Shown piece by piece: positions 1 through 6,314 of a stretch of DNA of 9,962 nucleotides (the first letter of the stretch is position 1; the number at the start of each line of letters is the position of its first letter). The position numbers and the translations under genes are program-made. The stretch is taken from assembly GCA_947625315.1 (NCBI GenBank), contig CANQOE010000028.1, forward strand, positions 1-9,962. The letters are read 5' to 3'. The notes under the pieces are model-generated. The model worked only from the letters and a program-made list of their open reading frames with translations. It did no database searches and had not been told where the DNA came from. The DNA comes from an uncultured Bacilli bacterium. GTDB taxonomy: Bacteria > Bacillota_I > Bacilli_A > RF39 > UBA660.

Positions 1-21
1 TTTTTCATTAATTGTTTTAGG

Positions 22-201
22 TTAATCATTCATAAAATTGGCAGAACCTACATTCATTAACTCCCGAATATTATTAGCGAAAGTTGCATTAGTTAAAGAA
101 GACTTTTTAATTTTAGGATAAATTAGAGCAATTAAAACAATTATGAGAATCACAGCGATAACAACCCCTAAATATGTTAAAAACTTTTGATTTTTTTCCA
201 A
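22..201 (-). CDS. Small single-pass membrane protein, unknown function
   Basis: This gene encodes about 59 residues. The start chosen is TTG at 201-199. A perfect AGGAGG at 216-211 lies 9 nt upstream of it, whereas the in-frame GTG at 210 abuts the AGGAGG and cannot be well served by it. The protein has a short polar N-terminus (MEKNQKF), a hydrophobic helix at about residues 8-28 rich in V/I/L, then PKIKK and a polar C-terminal tail of about 30 residues. By the positive-inside rule the KIKK after the helix suggests a cytoplasmic tail, but the N-terminal lysines make topology uncertain. No family is recognised. It is preceded by its own promoter (301-329) and by a structured leader with a terminator-like hairpin (238-295), so expression may be attenuated. 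The gene itself is supported by start, RBS and promoter; no function can be given. Confidence 0.65.
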   Translation of the reverse strand: MEKNQKFLTYLGVVIAVILIIVLIALIYPKIKKSSLTNATFANNIRELMNVGSANFMND

Positions 202-210
202 TATAATCAC

Positions 211-216
211 CCTCCT
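211..216 (-). promoter_or_regulatory. RBS that sets the TTG start at 201
   Basis: This is a perfect AGGAGG on the minus strand. Nine nt separate it from the TTG at 201, while the longer in-frame GTG start at 210 touches it directly. This spacing is why the shorter start was chosen. Confidence 0.7.
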
Positions 217-237
217 ATATTATTAGAAAAATTAAAA

Positions 238-262
238 AACAAATATCTTTAATCTATTTGTT
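238..262 (-). terminator. Terminator-like hairpin in the leader of the small membrane gene
   Basis: On the minus strand AACAAATA and TATTTGTT form an 8-bp perfect stem around a 9-nt loop, followed at once by a T-rich run (TTTT, then AATTTTT). It lies between the promoter at 301-329 and the start at 201. It is therefore either an attenuator in the 5' leader or the end of a separate RNA of about 55-60 nt. The stem is all A/T except one G-C pair per arm, so it would be a weak terminator. Confidence 0.5.
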
Positions 263-295
263 ATAATCAGTCTTCGTTTTCCCTCCCTGATTATA
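262..295 (-). other. 5' leader hairpin with purine-rich GGAGGG loop
   Basis: TATAATCAG (295-287) and CTGATTATA (270-262) form a perfect 9-bp inverted repeat with a 16-nt loop. The loop begins GGAGGG on the minus strand. From the promoter at 301-329 the predicted transcription start is at about 294-295, so the transcript would begin essentially at the first base of this stem. The arrangement is a structured 5' end followed by the terminator-like hairpin at 238-262. It does not match any riboswitch class I can recognise by eye. Confidence 0.5.
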
Positions 296-300
296 CTTTA

Positions 301-329
301 ATTTTACTACTAAAGGGTTAACTAGTCAA
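301..329 (-). promoter_or_regulatory. Sigma-A-type promoter for the leader and small membrane gene
   Basis: Minus strand: -35 TTGACT (329-324), a 17-bp spacer, -10 TAAAAT (306-301). The last 8 spacer bases are TTTAGTAG, identical to the same positions in the promoter at 1796-1824. Transcription would start at about 294. Confidence 0.65.
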
Positions 330-339
330 TATTTATCCT

Positions 340-363
340 AAAAAAAAGACTTATTTAGTCTTT
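340..363 (-). terminator. Intrinsic terminator of the 362-655 gene
   Basis: On the minus strand AAAGACT, loop AAATA and AGTCTTT form a 7-bp stem followed by a T tract. The first stem bases overlap the stop codon of the gene at 362-655. It separates that gene from the downstream promoter at 301-329. Confidence 0.75.
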
Positions 364-655
364 ATAAACGTTGAATATCTTCAATATCATTAATATTGAT
401 ATGATGGCCATCTAAAGTTAAAAGTTGATTATTAGTTTTACCAACAATTATTTCTTCAGATGATTGGTTATTAATAGTTATGAGAACTTTACTTTTATAA
501 ACATGATGGGGATTAGCAAATATTTCATTGACTAAACGGGGAATATTATTTTTAGTCCCTCTGGTATCTTTTTTTGAACTATAAAAGATATCAGTATTAT
601 TATTTAGTTCATGGTCAATAGGATTGGCATAAACTTTAGGTAATTCTTCATTCAT
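362..655 (-). CDS. Conserved-looking small cytoplasmic protein, unknown function
   Basis: This gene encodes about 97 residues. ATG at 655 is chosen because the purine-rich AAAGAGAG at about 665-672 lies 9 nt upstream of it; an in-frame ATG at 664 directly abuts that sequence. The protein is soluble, with no signal peptide or membrane helix. The N-terminal half is polar and Asn-rich, starting MNEELPKVYANPID. The C-terminal half (from about residue 55, KVLITINNQ to INDIEDIQRL) alternates hydrophobic and polar residues in a pattern suggesting a small beta-barrel of SH3 or Sm type; this is a weak inference. It is transcribed alone, divergently from the rodA-like gene about 60 bp away, and ends in its own terminator. 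The family is not recognised. Confidence 0.65.
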   Translation of the reverse strand: MNEELPKVYANPIDHELNNNTDIFYSSKKDTRGTKNNIPRLVNEIFANPHHVYKSKVLITINNQSSEEIIVGKTNNQLLTLDGHHININDIEDIQRL

Positions 656-682
656 GATAATCATCTCTCTTTAATATATTTT

Positions 683-711
683 ATGATAAATTTAAAATTT
701 AGAACCATAAT
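683..711 (+). promoter_or_regulatory. Possible promoter giving a leaderless rodA-like mRNA
   Basis: A -35-like ATGATA (683-688), a 17-bp spacer and a -10-like CATAAT (706-711) would place the transcription start at about 718, on the ATG itself. An alternative -10, TATATT at 675-680, would leave a leader of about 30 nt, also without a Shine-Dalgarno sequence. Both are imperfect, so this is a low-confidence call. Confidence 0.3.
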
Positions 712-717
712 ATTAAT

Positions 718-1785
718 ATGAAAACAAAAAAATTAAAAAAAGAATTAATTATTGGGATTCCCCTTTTAATATTGATTATTATATCTTTACTTAATATGCA
801 AATGGTAGGAAAATTTAGTAAGATGTATCAAAGCTATTTTTTAAAACAAACTATTTGGTTTATATTAGGTATTTTAAGTATGCTTTTAATAATGATTATT
901 AAACCGAAAAGATTATTTAAATATAGTAAATATATTTATCTATTTAATGTCTTTTTACTAGTTTTAGTTTTATTTATGGGAAAAACTATCAATGGGTCAA
1001 AAGCCTGGTTTGATTTTTATTTCTTTTCTTTTCAACCAAGTGAACTAATGAAGTTGGCTTTAGCTTTATTTTTAGCCCAAAGTTTAAGTCTAGAGAATAA
1101 AGATTTAAAGATAATATTTAAAGCATTAATTATTACTTTAATTCCTTCTATCTTAGTTTTTTTAGAACCCGATACGGGAGCAATTATAATTTATTTTTTA
1201 ATAATGTTGGGGGCAATAATCGTTAAAAAGATAAATAAAAAATGGTATTTATTTTTAGGATTAATTATAATTATTTTAGGAGGTTTATTTAGTTATTTCT
1301 ATTTTTTTAATAAAGATTTATTAATTAGATTAATTGGAACTTCTTTCTTCTATCGGGTAGATAGATTATTAAATTTTTTTAATAATAATTCTTATCAATT
1401 AGATAGAGCTTTAATTGCAATTGGATCATCTATAATGATTGGTGAAAAAAATTTTATTTATATTCCAGAAGCCCCGACCGATTTTATTGTCGCTTTAAGT
1501 ATTAAACAACTAGGAATAATTAGTTTTATTTTAATTATTTTAGCTTTTTTAGTTTTAGATATACATTTTTTAAGTACTTATTTTAAATTAAAAGAAGATA
1601 AAGGAAAAATATTTTATGCAAGTTTTTTAATGATGTTTTTGTTTGCTCAAATTCAAAATATGGCTATGAATTTGGGATTACTACCCATTATGGGTTTACC
1701 TCTTCCCTTTGTTAGTTATGGAGGAACCAATATAATTGTCTATTTTCTTTTTTTAGGCGTATTAAAAAAAATTAGCAAAAATTAA
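718..1785 (+). CDS. rodA: SEDS-family peptidoglycan polymerase (RodA/FtsW type)
   Basis: A 355-residue polytopic membrane protein of the RodA/FtsW/SpoVE family. This family polymerises lipid II into glycan strands together with a class B penicillin-binding protein. Diagnostic motifs are NGSKAWF at about 92-98, FQPSELMK at 105-112, EPDTGA at 150-155, PEAPTDFIVAL at 250-260 and the C-terminal GLPLPFVSYGG at 326-336. Asp255 in TDF matches the catalytic Asp described for RodA. About ten hydrophobic segments are visible and the length is normal for RodA. Choosing RodA over FtsW or SpoVE is uncertain; the NGSKAWF/QPSE context and length favour RodA. No PBP partner or other cell-division gene is adjacent. 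The ATG has no Shine-Dalgarno sequence, and no better in-frame start is visible, so the mRNA may be leaderless. The 3' end overlaps the convergent terminator at 1763-1796. Confidence 0.9.
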   Translation: MKTKKLKKELIIGIPLLILIIISLLNMQMVGKFSKMYQSYFLKQTIWFILGILSMLLIMIIKPKRLFKYSKYIYLFNVFLLVLVLFMGKTINGSKAWFDFYFFSFQPSELMKLALALFLAQSLSLENKDLKIIFKALIITLIPSILVFLEPDTGAIIIYFLIMLGAIIVKKINKKWYLFLGLIIIILGGLFSYFYFFNKDLLIRLIGTSFFYRVDRLLNFFNNNSYQLDRALIAIGSSIMIGEKNFIYIPEAPTDFIVALSIKQLGIISFILIILAFLVLDIHFLSTYFKLKEDKGKIFYASFLMMFLFAQIQNMAMNLGLLPIMGLPLPFVSYGGTNIIVYFLFLGVLKKISKN

Positions 1786-1796
1786 CAATTTTTGCT
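1763..1796 (-). terminator. Bidirectional terminator between the rodA-like gene and the obg operon
   Basis: AGCAAAAATT and AATTTTTGCT form a perfect 10-bp stem with a 3-nt loop at 1774-1796. On the minus strand it is followed by AA and then eight T (1771-1764), a strong intrinsic terminator for the obg operon. On the plus strand it could end rodA transcription, with a later T run at 1806-1813. Its last base is the first base of the -35 box of the promoter at 1796-1824. Confidence 0.7.
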
Positions 1797-1824
1797 TGAC
1801 ATTTGTTTTTTTTAGTAGTAATAT
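1796..1824 (+). promoter_or_regulatory. Strong sigma-A-type promoter for an intergenic RNA
   Basis: -35 TTGACA (1796-1801), a 17-bp spacer ending TTTAGTAG, -10 TAATAT (1819-1824). The start is predicted at about 1831. No plus-strand protein gene follows, so the product is an RNA. Confidence 0.7.
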
Positions 1825-1830
1825 ACTTTC

Positions 1831-1941
1831 TCGAACATTTAGTTTGGTTTGAATAAAAATCTTTTCCATTCTTTGATATACTTCCTTTACTTTAACTAAT
1901 ATCAAATTCTACTAATTCAAACGGAAATTAAATGTTTTTTT
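1831..1941 (+). ncRNA. Candidate small structured RNA of about 110 nt
   Basis: The region is bounded by a near-consensus promoter upstream and a 3' stem running into a T tract (1935-1941). It shows three nested perfect 8-bp pairings: AACATTTA (1834-1841) with TAAATGTT (1929-1936), GTTTGAAT (1847-1854) with ATTCAAAC (1915-1922), and TTTGATAT (1872-1879) with ATATCAAA (1899-1906). Together they make a long rod with internal loops. No plus-strand coding sequence fits. It is convergent with, and antisense to, the 3' end of the obg operon: its last 14 bases overlap the stop region of the 55-residue gene. It matches no RNA family I recognise; a 6S-like rod is conceivable but it is short for 6S RNA. 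Regulatory RNA is an inference from promoter, structure and terminator. Confidence 0.5.
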
Positions 1942-2095
1942 CTTGCTCTTTTTTAGGGCTTTTTTTAGGCTCTTTTTTAGGACGTTGATGATTAGTCATA
2001 TCAACAAGATAACCAATAAGAGCAAAGATGACAATTAAAGATGATATTAAAAACCAAAGATAATTACTAGTAATAAAATTAATTAACTTTTCCAT
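1928..2095 (-). CDS. 55-residue membrane protein with Lys/Pro-rich tail
   Basis: The ATG (2095-2093) directly follows the TAA of the DUF3048 gene (2098-2096), giving TAAATG. A GAGGAGGAA ribosome binding site lies inside the end of that gene, so the two are translationally coupled. The protein starts MEKLINFITSNYLW, has one hydrophobic helix at about residues 12-33, then VDMTNHQRPKKEPKKSPKKE and a basic C-terminus ending KNI. The basic tail implies a cytoplasmic C-terminus. It is the last gene of the obg operon. The product is unknown; candidates include a small accessory subunit of a membrane complex, but nothing in the sequence names one. The gene is easy to miss because it is short. Confidence 0.7.
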   Translation of the reverse strand: MEKLINFITSNYLWFLISSLIVIFALIGYLVDMTNHQRPKKEPKKSPKKEQEKNI

Positions 2096-3169
2096 TTATT
2101 CCTCCTCAGCACTTTTAAAAGTAATAGAACCAGATGTAGGAACGATATGAATCCATGTATTACCATCATTAACTTTTATTTCTTTACCATTAGCTTGGTA
2201 TTTATAAATGGTTTGACTACTGCGGTCTTTTTTCTCCCAAGTAATAGGAATTACTAAACCATTAGTGAAATAATAACCTTTGCCACTGCCGATGTTTTCA
2301 ATATCTTGGCGACCATATTCATCAATGGAATAATTTTTTACTTGATAAGCAATAATATTTTTGACAGTATATTGTTCTTTAGTAGCATAATCGGTATGAG
2401 CTACAGAATTAACGGATTGTTTATATACTTGGGTAGTAGCATCATAAACATAATTAGTAACATAGCTTTTAGAATAAAGTAAATCAATAGTATTAGATTC
2501 TTGAACATCTTCAAGAGAGGAATAATCAACTGGGGTAGCACTATAATTTAATAATAAGGCTTTATTAGTAGTAGCTCGATAATCCTTTTTAGCAACAATA
2601 TTAGCCATTTCTTTTAAATTGGCAAAACCAGTATGTTCTTTATTAACCCCACTGATAGATTGTCTAAAAAAGTAAGGTGTTCCTGTAGATAAACCATTGA
2701 CATTATCAATAGATAAAGTGGAAATATCACTTTGCGCTTGAGGGGACCAACCCCAGTGAATATAGTAAGCATCATTTTCTAAAGCATAATCAATGTAATA
2801 ATGGCGAGCACTTCGAACACTACCAACTACTTCGGGTAAATTATCTTTAAATAAAGCTAAGTAACGGGTAATTCCGCCTTCAACAATTATTTCATATACT
2901 AAATAAGCATTTTTAAGACCTGTATGATAAGGACGAGCCGCGGCTAGATTGTTAATCATAACAGCATAAGGACGACTTTTACTATTGACATCAACAATTT
3001 GGACTTTCTTTTCTTCTTTTTTAGAAGGTAAATTAGTTTCTTTAGAAGCATTTTGAGGTTCGTTTTTAAAATATTTAGGGACAAAGATAATTAAGGATGC
3101 TATAAGTAGAACCCCAATTAATAAAACAAATACCTTTTTAAATTTCATTTTCTTTTTTCTTTTAGTCAT
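2096..3169 (-). CDS. DUF3048 domain protein (YerB-like), membrane-anchored
   Basis: A 357-residue protein of the YerB/DUF3048 family, whose biochemical role is not established. A basic N-terminus (MTKRKKKMKFKK) precedes one transmembrane helix at about 13-31, then a polar linker. The N-terminal DUF3048 domain, about 66-205, contains RPYAVMINN at 66-74, RPYHTGLKNA at 79-88, EGGITRYLA at 97-105 and VGSVRSARHYYIDYA at 115-129. The C-terminal domain, about 225-350, contains the characteristic GKGYYFTNGLVIPITW and NDGNTWIHIVP. B. subtilis YerB is a lipoprotein; here no lipobox cysteine is present, so the protein appears held by an uncleaved helix, with the domains outside. The start is supported by AAGGAG 8 nt upstream. 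It lies 14 bp after obg in the same operon. Confidence 0.85.
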   Translation of the reverse strand: MTKRKKKMKFKKVFVLLIGVLLIASLIIFVPKYFKNEPQNASKETNLPSKKEEKKVQIVDVNSKSRPYAVMINNLAAARPYHTGLKNAYLVYEIIVEGGITRYLALFKDNLPEVVGSVRSARHYYIDYALENDAYYIHWGWSPQAQSDISTLSIDNVNGLSTGTPYFFRQSISGVNKEHTGFANLKEMANIVAKKDYRATTNKALLLNYSATPVDYSSLEDVQESNTIDLLYSKSYVTNYVYDATTQVYKQSVNSVAHTDYATKEQYTVKNIIAYQVKNYSIDEYGRQDIENIGSGKGYYFTNGLVIPITWEKKDRSSQTIYKYQANGKEIKVNDGNTWIHIVPTSGSITFKSAEEE

Positions 3170-3183
3170 TTTTTATTCTCCTT

Positions 3184-4455
3184 CTATTCTTTAAATTCAA
3201 AGATATAATTACATATCTCGACTTCATCACCATATTTGGCACCTAGACGTAAAAGTTCGTCTTCAACTCCCATACCTTTTAGTTTACGAGAAAAGCGAAC
3301 TACCGATTCATCTTCCGTAAAACGTGTCATTTTGAAAAGTTTTTCTAAAGCTTCCCCTTTTAAAACCCAAACATTATTATCTTTAGTAATGGTAAAAGGT
3401 TTTTCTTCTTTAAATTGATAATCAACATGACTAATTGAGGTTTGGGTATTTTCTTCAGCATTATTAATTTCTTTTAATTTTTTAGCTAACCCATTGATAA
3501 GATTAGTATAGCTATCAGGTTCATAAAAACTTACGGGAATAATTTCAAGATTTGGATAAGCTTTTTTAAATTTTGCTAAATTAGTTTGAGCATTAGGTAA
3601 ATCCATTTTATTGGCAATAATTATTTCTTTTTTTTGAGCTAAAGAAGCACTATAACTAGATAGTTCATGGCGAATTGTTTCATAATCTTGAAGAGGATCA
3701 CGTTCTTCTTCCGCCCCCATATCTAAAACATGAGCTAGGATTTTGGTACGCATAGCATGTCTTAAAAATTTATGACCTAAACCTACCCCAGTTGAGGCTC
3801 CTTCAATTAAGCCTGGTAAATCGGCAATGATAAAAGAACTTTGGTCTTTTAATTTAACTACTCCTAAATTAGGCGATAATGTTGTAAAATGATAAGAGGC
3901 TATTTTAGGATGAGAGGCACTTATACAAGAAAGAATGGTAGATTTGCCAACTGATGGATAACCTATTAAACCAACATCGGCGAGTAATTTTAATTCGACT
4001 TTTAAAGTTTTTTCTTCACCTGGTTCCCCTAATTCACTAAAATGGGGAGCATTATCTTGATGAGTTTTAAAGGCGGCATTACCACGTCCTCCTCTTCCTC
4101 CGTGAGCAACGATTACTTTTTTGATATCACCAACTAAATCCGCAATAACTTCATTATTTGCTAAATCAGTAACAATGGTTCCTTCCGGTACTTTAATAAC
4201 TACATCTTCCCCATTAGCTCCGAATTGATTAGATCCGCGACCATTTTCACCTTTGGGAGCTTTAATAATTTTTTGATAACGTAAGTCAATTAAAGTCTTT
4301 AAACCTTTATCGATTTCAAAAATAATATTAGCTCCCCGACCCCCATTACCACCATCAGGGCCACCCATAGCTAAATATTTTTCCCGATGAAAAGAAGTAC
4401 AACCATCTCCTCCTTTACCGGCACAAACCTTAATGGTTATTTCATCTACGAACAA
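3184..4455 (-). CDS. obg: Obg/CgtA ribosome-associated GTPase
   Basis: Obg is an essential GTPase acting in 50S subunit assembly and stress signalling. All three domains are present: the glycine-rich Obg fold (about 1-157), the G domain (about 158-335) and the C-terminal OCT domain (about 345-423). The Obg fold has repeats such as GGPDGGNGGRG and GGRGGRGN. G-motifs (numbered from the TTG start) are G1 GYPSVGKST at about 165-173, switch I YHFTTL (often YPFTTL), G3 DLPG at about 212-215 and G4 NKMD at about 282-285. The TTG at 4455 is preferred over the GTG at 4464. It yields MFVDEITIKVCAG, the usual Obg N-terminus, and AGGTGAT at 4466-4460 then acts as the Shine-Dalgarno, 8 nt from AGG to the start. 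It is the second gene of the operon; the usual rplU/rpmA neighbours are not upstream, where an unrecognised gene sits instead. Confidence 0.95.
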   Translation of the reverse strand: MFVDEITIKVCAGKGGDGCTSFHREKYLAMGGPDGGNGGRGANIIFEIDKGLKTLIDLRYQKIIKAPKGENGRGSNQFGANGEDVVIKVPEGTIVTDLANNEVIADLVGDIKKVIVAHGGRGGRGNAAFKTHQDNAPHFSELGEPGEEKTLKVELKLLADVGLIGYPSVGKSTILSCISASHPKIASYHFTTLSPNLGVVKLKDQSSFIIADLPGLIEGASTGVGLGHKFLRHAMRTKILAHVLDMGAEEERDPLQDYETIRHELSSYSASLAQKKEIIIANKMDLPNAQTNLAKFKKAYPNLEIIPVSFYEPDSYTNLINGLAKKLKEINNAEENTQTSISHVDYQFKEEKPFTITKDNNVWVLKGEALEKLFKMTRFTEDESVVRFSRKLKGMGVEDELLRLGAKYGDEVEICNYIFEFKE

Positions 4456-4459
4456 CTTT

Positions 4460-4466
4460 ATCACCT
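4460..4466 (-). promoter_or_regulatory. Shine-Dalgarno deciding the TTG start of obg
   Basis: AGGTGAT matches the 3' half of the full Shine-Dalgarno AAGGAGGTGAT and overlaps the competing in-frame GTG (4464-4462). Its position suits the TTG at 4455, which also gives the family-typical N-terminus MFVDE. Confidence 0.65.
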
Positions 4467-4470
4467 ACTT

Positions 4471-5223
4471 TCATTCAATGTTTTGTTCATCTTTAATTTT
4501 AATATAATCATATGTATTAATTAATTCTTTATTTATTTGGGAATTTTTAATAGTATAGACATATTCTAAAAAGCGATAATTATCTAAAACATTTTCAATT
4601 TCTAAAGAATAAATCTTATTATTTTCAATATTAGCCATAATTTGATTATCTTGGTAAAAAATATTTAATTCATTATTATTGCTATCGATATAATATTCAT
4701 TAGTATTTTTATAAATTATCGGATTAGGATTTAAGATTTTACCTTTATCATTTATTAGATAAATTTTTTGTTCAATCTTGCCATTATAAAAACCTAATAA
4801 TATAGCTAGATAATCTTCATCGGTTTTAATTACTTCAAAATTTTGTTCGGATAATTTAACATATTGAGCAATGTTTTCTTCAGTAAATAACTCTTTAGTA
4901 CTTGGGGCTGTTACATTATTAATAACATTAGTACTAAATATTTCTTTACCATCTAAATACATTGTTAAAGTACATATCTGTTCTTGGTCTAATAAGACAT
5001 GATAATCTATTTTTAAACGGTGTTTTAAGCCATTTAAATAAATAGTAAAAACTTGAGATAAATTATCATCAAGCATTGTAGATGAAGTCATTTTTAATTT
5101 GTTAGTAACACGAGCATTATAAACATTTTCTTTAACAGATTGTTTTTTTAAAGTATAAATGGTAAATAAACCAATGCTTGATAAAATAATTATTAAAACA
5201 AAGCCACAGATAGTTCTTTTCAT
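4471..5223 (-). CDS. Membrane-anchored extracytoplasmic protein, unknown function
   Basis: This gene encodes about 250 residues. ATG at 5223 is used because AAGGGGG lies just upstream of it; a TTG at 5241 would add six residues (MSKGEH) ahead of that RBS. The protein starts MKRTICGF, with a hydrophobic segment at about 5-24 acting as signal anchor. It then has a polar, Asn/Lys/Glu-rich region of about 220 residues without cysteine clusters or repeats. Hydrophobic-alternating segments (TIYLNG, YLINDKGKIL, EYYIDSNNNELNIFY) suggest mostly beta structure, possibly an extracytoplasmic beta domain. The family is not recognised. It is the first gene of the operon containing obg and DUF3048, from the promoter at 5243-5251. 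It ends with TGA only 16 nt before the obg start, so it is probably co-expressed with obg. Confidence 0.7.
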   Translation of the reverse strand: MKRTICGFVLIIILSSIGLFTIYTLKKQSVKENVYNARVTNKLKMTSSTMLDDNLSQVFTIYLNGLKHRLKIDYHVLLDQEQICTLTMYLDGKEIFSTNVINNVTAPSTKELFTEENIAQYVKLSEQNFEVIKTDEDYLAILLGFYNGKIEQKIYLINDKGKILNPNPIIYKNTNEYYIDSNNNELNIFYQDNQIMANIENNKIYSLEIENVLDNYRFLEYVYTIKNSQINKELINTYDYIKIKDEQNIE

Positions 5224-5242
5224 ATGTTCCCCCTTACTCAAT

Positions 5243-5251
5243 ATTATATCA
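5243..5251 (-). promoter_or_regulatory. Extended -10 promoter of the obg operon
   Basis: Minus strand TGATATAAT (5251-5243) is an extended -10 (TGn plus consensus TATAAT). No good -35 is visible at 17 bp (TTTTAA), which fits an extended -10 promoter. Transcription would start at about 5237, just upstream of the ribosome binding site of the 4471-5223 gene. Confidence 0.6.
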
Positions 5252-5291
5252 GCTTAAAGAAAAATTTAAAACTAAAAAAAGTTAAAAAATT

Positions 5292-5321
5292 AAAAAAGTA
5301 ATAGATTTTAACCTATTACTT
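5292..5321 (-). terminator. Intrinsic terminator of the pilus operon
   Basis: On the minus strand AAGTAATAG and CTATTACTT form a perfect 9-bp stem with an 8-nt loop. It is followed by TTTT, then AA and another T6 run. The TAA stop of the TadZ-like gene (5318-5316) lies in the 5' arm. It insulates the pilus operon from the obg operon promoter. Confidence 0.8.
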
Positions 5322-6311
5322 AAAAATGTTAAATATTTTACCTTTAGAGGCGGAACTATTTAAACGAGAAAATCCTAAAGATACTAAGAATTGATCTAAT
5401 ATAGGTTCATGCTCTTTTTTATCATCTAAATAAGGAATGTTAAAGAATACTTTACTATTGGTTTCTCTTTCAAAATCATTGACATCTTTAGCATTTAAAA
5501 TACTTTTATTTAAGACAATTTTTTGATTTTTTAACTTATCAAAGATATCGCGGTCTTTACGAATTAATTTATTTAATTTAATTAAACCAGGTTCAATTAA
5601 ATAGATTACTTCATTACATAAACTTTCTTGATGGGAATTATTTAAATCAACTAAAATTACTTCCGCATCCGGATTATTAGAAATATTATAAGATAAATCA
5701 CTGGCAGCAATAGATTTTAAACTTTTATCATTTAAGTATATAAAGTCTTCGGCATCCGCTTCCAAAGCAACAACATTATAAGCTACTTCTAAATGTCTTT
5801 TTAAAAGATATATTAAAGTCGTAGCTCCCGCATTATCGGTTACATTTTCAAAACCAATTATTCTTAAACCACCACTTCCAGTTTTAGTAAAAGTATCATA
5901 ATCTACAGGTTTATCATCTACTACTTTACCATTTAAGTTATGGTATTGCGCTACATCTTTATAAGTATTAGGGTTATCAATTAAAAATTTAACAGCATTT
6001 ATATTACGCGTAAAATTATATATTCCCATTGATACTAATTGCGATAAGTAAGCCGCGGAATTTACTTTTTCAGAATCGTCTAATAAAATGATTACTTTAC
6101 TCATATCAAAGTTAACTGATAAAGTTTGAATATTTTTAATATCTTGATAATCTTTAATCGCTGTAATATCTAAAATCATTTTATTAAAATAAAAGTTAGT
6201 AAATAAAGATACTAAATCTTCGGGAGTATAAACTCCATTAATACTTTTAATAACATCAATATCTAAAGTTGCTAACATATTTTGATATTTATTAGAAACT
6301 ATAACATTCAT
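5316..6311 (-). CDS. TadZ/CpaE-like ATPase with degenerate Walker A
   Basis: A 331-residue protein with the CpaE/TadZ layout: an N-terminal pseudo-receiver domain (about 1-115) and a C-terminal MinD/ParA-like domain (about 148-315). TadZ proteins localise Tad pilus assembly to the membrane or pole. The P-loop region IIGFENVTDNAGATT (151-165) aligns with the usual KGGVGKTT but lacks the conserved glycine pair and the lysines. Walker-B-like EVILVDLNN (217-225), IVLNKS (265-270) and NIPYLDD (291-297) occupy the expected places. ATP hydrolysis may therefore be weak or absent, as described for some TadZ members. It is the last gene of the pilus operon. The RBS AGGAGG overlaps the stop of the upstream TadE-like gene, and the operon terminator follows directly. 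A CpaE-like identity is fairly secure from architecture plus context; the gene name is not assigned. Confidence 0.75.
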   Translation of the reverse strand: MNVIVSNKYQNMLATLDIDVIKSINGVYTPEDLVSLFTNFYFNKMILDITAIKDYQDIKNIQTLSVNFDMSKVIILLDDSEKVNSAAYLSQLVSMGIYNFTRNINAVKFLIDNPNTYKDVAQYHNLNGKVVDDKPVDYDTFTKTGSGGLRIIGFENVTDNAGATTLIYLLKRHLEVAYNVVALEADAEDFIYLNDKSLKSIAASDLSYNISNNPDAEVILVDLNNSHQESLCNEVIYLIEPGLIKLNKLIRKDRDIFDKLKNQKIVLNKSILNAKDVNDFERETNSKVFFNIPYLDDKKEHEPILDQFLVSLGFSRLNSSASKGKIFNIFK

Positions 6312-6314
6312 ATA

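Noticed and set aside
1..8. Minus-strand ATG at 8-6 as start of another gene
   Set aside because: It reads ATGAAAAA but has no RBS, and only two codons are visible, so nothing can be claimed.
3236..3418. 60-codon plus-strand ORF
   Set aside because: It lies entirely antisense to the conserved C-terminal OCT region of obg, and its Ser/Lys-rich peptide resembles no protein. It is a shadow.
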